Made by a program: the position numbers and the translations under genes | The notes under the pieces: model-generated | Told to the model about the DNA's origin: nothing | What the model saw: only the letters and a program-made list of their open reading frames with translations | Databases searched by the model: none | Part shown: positions 5,555 through 8,904 of the stretch, piece by piece | Position numbering within the stretch: the stretch's first letter is position 1 | How the letters are laid out: every line of letters begins with the position of its first letter | Source: SLQH01 sp964612995 | GTDB taxonomy: Bacteria > Planctomycetota > UBA11346 | Direction of reading: 5' to 3' | Assembly: GCA_964612995.1 (NCBI GenBank) | Contig: CAZTGE010000161.1 | Coordinates: forward strand, 1 to 8,904 | Length of the DNA: 8,904 bases

Positions 5555-6388
5555 ATGCACGAGGTGCTGCAGCTGCCGGCCGATCACGCGGGCATGGTCT
5601 GGCTCGTCGATGGCCGCAGACCCCGGCGCCGCCACCGCCACGCCGAGCTCGAGCTGAATTTGGTTCTCGCCGGTCGCGCGCGCTATCTGCTCGCCGGCGG
5701 GCTCTACGAGCTCGAGCCGCGTAGTGCGCTGTTCCTGTTTCCGGCCCAGGACCATGTGCTGGTGGATGCCACGTCTGATTTCGCCATGTGGGTCGCGGTA
5801 TTCACGCCGGATCTGCTCGCGCGCCACTGCCGCAGCGCCGCGACTGCGGCGTTGCGTTCGGCCGATCCCGGCCGCGACTGGTGCCGCCGCCTGCCTGCGC
5901 GTACCGTCGCCCGGCTCGACGGCCTCGCGCGGCGGGTGGGTGGGGTGGTCGGGCACGCCGACCATTGCAACGCCGGGCTCGCCTGGTTGTTGTTCGAGGC
6001 CTGGCAGGCGCTGGTCGCGGGGGTCGAGGATCCGCCGCCGCCGCGGGCGATGCACCCGGCGGTGGCCATGGCGCTGCGCCAACTCGCCCGGGCTCCCGGC
6101 ATGCAGTTCGACACCGCTGCGCTGGCGCGCGTCTGCGGCCTGTCCCCCGGGCGCCTGGGGCGATTGTTCAAGCAGCAGGTCGGTTGCGAGCTGGGCGTCT
6201 GGCGCACCCGGCGGCGGCTCGAGGAGGTGCGCTACCTGCTCGCCCACGAGCCCGCCCGCTCGCTTGCCGGCATCGCCGCAACGGTCGGCTTTGGTAGCTA
6301 CTCGGCCTTCCACCGCGCGGTGCGGCGCAGCTGCGGCTGCAGTCCGGAGGCCTGGCGCGCGGTGGTGCTGGGCTCGGCGTCGGACTGA
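5555..6388 (+). CDS. AraC-family transcriptional regulator
   Basis: A 277-residue one-component regulator. Residues about 22-85 form a cupin-like sensing domain (RHRHAELELNLVLAGRARYL, then ELEPRSALFLFPAQDHVLV). Residues about 168-268 form the paired helix-turn-helix domain: FDTAALARVCGLSPGRLGRLFKQ (first HTH, about 185-207) and SLAGIAATVGFGSYSAFHRAVRR (second HTH, 236-258), followed by the CSPEAWR that corresponds to the usual SPxxYR ending. I chose the ATG at 5555 because MHEVLQLPADHAG begins the recognisable domain; a TTG at 5519 is in frame but less likely. The effector is unknown and may be a sugar-like compound, as for many members. Divergent placement implies control of the URO-D-like gene. 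It converges on the propeller gene with a 12-base gap and no obvious terminator. Confidence 0.9.
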   Translation: MHEVLQLPADHAGMVWLVDGRRPRRRHRHAELELNLVLAGRARYLLAGGLYELEPRSALFLFPAQDHVLVDATSDFAMWVAVFTPDLLARHCRSAATAALRSADPGRDWCRRLPARTVARLDGLARRVGGVVGHADHCNAGLAWLLFEAWQALVAGVEDPPPPRAMHPAVAMALRQLARAPGMQFDTAALARVCGLSPGRLGRLFKQQVGCELGVWRTRRRLEEVRYLLAHEPARSLAGIAATVGFGSYSAFHRAVRRSCGCSPEAWRAVVLGSASD

Positions 6389-6400
6389 GCCGGCCGCCGT

Positions 6401-8656
6401 TCAGGGTGCGAGCTGCTCAAGGCGTTCGCGCGCGGCCGCGGCCGCGGCGCTGTCAGGGGCCAGTTCGACCGCCCGTGCGAACACCGCCCGGTTGCGAGCC
6501 ACCGCTTGGTGCCACGCGGCACGTTCGGCGTCCTGGTCGGCGCTCGGCGTCAAGCGGAGGTAGAGCGGCGCCGGTCCAGTGGCGGCGACGCGCATGCGCA
6601 GCAAGAAGACGTGCACGCCGGGGGCGAGGTGTATGCGATCCCGGTCGCGAACCCGCGTGCCCGAGATCCACTGCGCGAGGTGCGCGCCGCCGGTGTCGAC
6701 CCGCAGGATCTGCTCCCGCTCGCAACGCAGGGCCTCGACGGTGAACAGGGTCTGTCCGGTCGGGTGCGGCAACCGGGCGCAATCGAGCACCTCGCGGCTG
6801 TTGTGCGCCACCAGGGCGTCGAACGTATCCTTGGTCGGTTTGGCGGCGGTGAGCCGGTACGCGCCACGGGTGAGTTCGCCGCGGGTGAAAAAACCGCCAT
6901 CGACTGCGAGCAGCGCCGTGGTCAGCGCCTCGACCTGGTCCGGAGCGACCGGCCCGATGCGCGGGGTCTTGAAGAACAGGCGATAGCCAATGGCCAGCGT
7001 CTCGACCTCGGTCTGGGGCAAGGCGACCGGGGCGATGGCCAGCGCATCACGTCGTGGTGGTGGCGCGGCGGGAATGTCTTCGCACAGCAGCCGCACGTTG
7101 AGCCGGGCTTCATAGGCTCGTCCGGTCGCGTCGGTGTGCTCAATGCACAGCAATCCGTCGTCGACGCGGGCGTAGAGGCGGTCGCCGTCGGGAACCAGCG
7201 GCGTGTCGGTGGTGCGCGGCAGATCGTTGTGGGCGACGATCCGGCCGTCGCGGCCGCGTTGGACCACGGTGAGAGCGGCGTGGGGGAAGGGCTTGCGCCC
7301 GCCGCTGGTGCCGCGGTCGAGGTGATAGACGTGATCGCGGGTCACGGTGGGCGGGATCCAGACCGCGGCCCAGCGCAGGGCGCCGACATTCCTGGCCCCG
7401 TCGATCTGGGGATGGGCGATGCGCTTGCCGGTGGCGGCGTCGAACAGGTCCAGACCGTGGCCGGTGCCGGTGCCCACCAGGCCGCTGAGCACTCCGTCGT
7501 GCCAGGCGAGCCCACCGCCGTGGGTGAGCGATTCCTCCTGCCACAGGAGTTCGCCGGTCACCCGGTCGCGATCCACGGCGGCGACGCGTACGGCACCGTG
7601 GGCGCCCCAGTCGCTGCGGTAGAGCACGTCTTCGTGGACGGTGATCCCGCCGTAGTCGTCATGGTTGCCCGGCAACTGAGCGACGACCTTGCCGTCTGCA
7701 GCACGGACCACGGTGCCCGATCCGGTGATGATCACCGATAGCGTGCCGCCCGTCGGCAGGGGCAGGCGCAGCGCCACCGGGGTGGTGTTCGGGCGGTAGT
7801 CGCGGGCGTCGGTGCGCCAGCGTTCCGCGCCGGTCGCCGTGTCGAGTGCGAGCAGGAAGACCTTGTCGTATTTCATCCATTGCGGCGCCTCCTGCTCGTG
7901 GGCCATCTGCAGCACCAGCAGGTCGTCGACCAGCAAGGGCGAGGACGCCTCGCTGCCGTTGGTCATCGGCAGTGGGGTGTGGCGCATCCACACCCGCTCT
8001 CCCTCCGGGGTGAAGCAGGCGGTGACGCCGGTGCCGAATTTGACGTAGACCCGCTCGCCATCGCTGGTCGGGGTGGCGAAGGAGAAGCCGCACCAGGGAC
8101 CGCAGCGGGTGGCCGAGTGGTAGCAGATCGGCCAGTCGGTGCCGCCGCGTTCGTGCAGGAACACCACCCAGCGCTTGCGTGCCGTGCGCGTCGCCGCGTG
8201 CATCCGCCAGACGCGTTGCTCCGCCGCCGCACGCTCCATCCCCTGCGCGATCAGCGCCGCGATGCGCTCGCCGTACCAGGCGCCGAGGGCCAGCTCCTCG
8301 GCATGCAACGCAGCCGCGGCGGCTTCGAGCTCGGTGGCCTCGGGCATGGCCTGCGGCGCGACCAGCTCGAGGATATTGCAGGGGCGTCGCCAGATTACAT
8401 CACCGCTGTCGCGATCGAGGCAGACGAGCGTATGCGGCTCTTCACAGCAGTAGATCCGTTCGCCGACGACGATCGGTGCGGCCTTGCTCCACACCAGGGG
8501 CGTGAGCCAGCGCACATTGGTGCGATCGTGGATGTTCCACGCGGTGGGCGGTGTCGCGTCCGGATACCGACCGGTGCCGTCGCCGCGATAGCCGACGCTC
8601 TGGGCGCACAGCGGGACGAGGATGATGTGGCACAGCAACAGGCGGCCGAGGGGCAT
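6401..8656 (-). CDS. Secreted PQQ-like beta-propeller protein
   Basis: A 751-residue protein with a signal peptide (LLLCHIILVPLCAQS, residues 6-20), so it acts outside the cytoplasm. The mature part begins GYRGDGTGRYPDATPP, typical of PQQ-like repeat proteins of Planctomycetota and relatives. Propeller blade motifs are LDRDSGDVIWR (80-90), CFTPEGERVW (214-223), LALDTATGAERW (269-280), VDRDRVTGELLW (361-372) and LFDAATGKRI (404-413). A helical, alanine- and glutamate-rich insertion lies at about 97-165, between the first blades. The C-terminal third (about 540-751) is a different domain with the LAPGVHVFLLRMRV strand pattern and a closing alpha-helical tail; I do not recognise it. Dehydrogenase activity is not shown; BamB-like scaffolding or binding is as likely. 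The ATG at 8656 has no Shine-Dalgarno site. It lies 43 bases after the solute-binding protein gene, probably co-transcribed. Confidence 0.82.
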   Translation of the reverse strand: MPLGRLLLCHIILVPLCAQSVGYRGDGTGRYPDATPPTAWNIHDRTNVRWLTPLVWSKAAPIVVGERIYCCEEPHTLVCLDRDSGDVIWRRPCNILELVAPQAMPEATELEAAAAALHAEELALGAWYGERIAALIAQGMERAAAEQRVWRMHAATRTARKRWVVFLHERGGTDWPICYHSATRCGPWCGFSFATPTSDGERVYVKFGTGVTACFTPEGERVWMRHTPLPMTNGSEASSPLLVDDLLVLQMAHEQEAPQWMKYDKVFLLALDTATGAERWRTDARDYRPNTTPVALRLPLPTGGTLSVIITGSGTVVRAADGKVVAQLPGNHDDYGGITVHEDVLYRSDWGAHGAVRVAAVDRDRVTGELLWQEESLTHGGGLAWHDGVLSGLVGTGTGHGLDLFDAATGKRIAHPQIDGARNVGALRWAAVWIPPTVTRDHVYHLDRGTSGGRKPFPHAALTVVQRGRDGRIVAHNDLPRTTDTPLVPDGDRLYARVDDGLLCIEHTDATGRAYEARLNVRLLCEDIPAAPPPRRDALAIAPVALPQTEVETLAIGYRLFFKTPRIGPVAPDQVEALTTALLAVDGGFFTRGELTRGAYRLTAAKPTKDTFDALVAHNSREVLDCARLPHPTGQTLFTVEALRCEREQILRVDTGGAHLAQWISGTRVRDRDRIHLAPGVHVFLLRMRVAATGPAPLYLRLTPSADQDAERAAWHQAVARNRAVFARAVELAPDSAAAAAARERLEQLAP

Positions 8657-8699
8657 GGGTATACTACCGTCGCCCGCCGCCGCCGTTGCCCGCCTGGCC

Positions 8700-8904
8700 T
8701 CAGGGGGTGAGCGCCTCGACGATGCGGTCCATGGCGTGCGCGGTGGGCAGCGGCATGACCGAGTCGATGCGTTGGGCGATCATGTCGATGCCGTGGGCGC
8801 TCGGGTCCTGCGTCACCCCGGTCAGCGGCGAGCGGAAGCCGTGCTCACGCCAGGCGAGATCCTGGATCTCCTCGTCCTTGAGCGCATCGATCAGGCGTTT
8901 GCCC
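8700..8904 (-). CDS. C-terminal end of an ABC-type solute-binding protein (partial)
   Basis: The last 67 codons of a minus-strand gene whose 5' part lies beyond the window. The reading frame gives GKRLIDALKDEEIQDLAWRE, then HGFRSPLTGV and later VMPLPTAHAMDRIVEAL before TGA (8702-8700). The pattern of a final helix with KRLIDxLxxxExQ, a GFRS turn and a short closing helix is that of periplasmic or lipoprotein substrate-binding proteins of ABC importers (SBP family 1 style). The ligand cannot be told from this end. It is followed 43 bases later by the propeller gene on the same strand, suggesting a shared transcript and a shared place outside the membrane. Only the C-terminus is visible, so the family call is tentative. 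Confidence 0.6.
   Translation of the reverse strand, partial: GKRLIDALKDEEIQDLAWREHGFRSPLTGVTQDPSAHGIDMIAQRIDSVMPLPTAHAMDRIVEALTP

Noticed and set aside
6506..7741. Long plus-strand open frame antisense to the propeller gene
   Set aside because: The minus-strand frame has a signal peptide and repeated blade motifs; the plus-strand product is low-complexity without motifs.

Overview
This is an 8.9 kb, strongly GC-rich (about 70% by eye), gene-dense bacterial window. The taxonomic guess is weak. It rests on a URO-D-like methyltransferase family protein divergent from an AraC regulator, a large secreted PQQ-type beta-propeller starting its mature part with GYRGDGTG, and a solute-binding protein. 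That style suggests the Planctomycetota/Verrucomicrobiota/Lentisphaerota world or a similar environmental lineage. The RtcB, by contrast, closely follows the E. coli form. No rRNA, tRNA or CRISPR was seen.

Left block (1-3642): a truncated palindromic repeat (1-133) and about 330 gene-free bases come first. Minus-strand genes follow: gluconokinase (468-980), RNA ligase RtcB (977-2203) and an inner-membrane metal-dependent hydrolase of the YbcI/YdjM (DUF457) type (2572-3642). rtcB and the kinase overlap as ATGA and are probably translationally coupled. A low-GC island at about 2225-2345 upstream of rtcB carries a short repeat that resembles a motif dispersed across many unrelated bacterial genomes.

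Repeat (3688-3871): a second, complete copy of the palindromic element, inverted relative to the first. It has 19-bp terminal inverted repeats, an inner 16-bp stem, and 11-bp direct repeats at its outer ends, so it looks like a MITE-like or REP-like unit. The two copies bracket the gluconokinase-RtcB-hydrolase block. Just after it lies a short unidentified plus-strand gene that appears frameshifted (3975-4320).

Right block (4334-8904): a URO-D-like protein (minus) and an AraC-family regulator (plus) are divergent from an 84-bp intergenic region. That is a typical local-regulator layout, so the AraC protein probably controls the URO-D gene. The AraC gene converges on a 751-residue secreted PQQ-like beta-propeller protein (minus). 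Its upstream neighbour is the C-terminal end of an ABC-type solute-binding protein, 43 bases away on the same strand. The right half therefore looks like a small regulated catabolic or solute-uptake region.

The most unusual observations are the inverted palindromic elements, with stem changes that keep pairing only in one strand orientation, the rtcB-gluconokinase coupling, the cross-phylum-type repeat before rtcB, and an excess of CGATCG sites over most of the window but not from 5355 to 8411.
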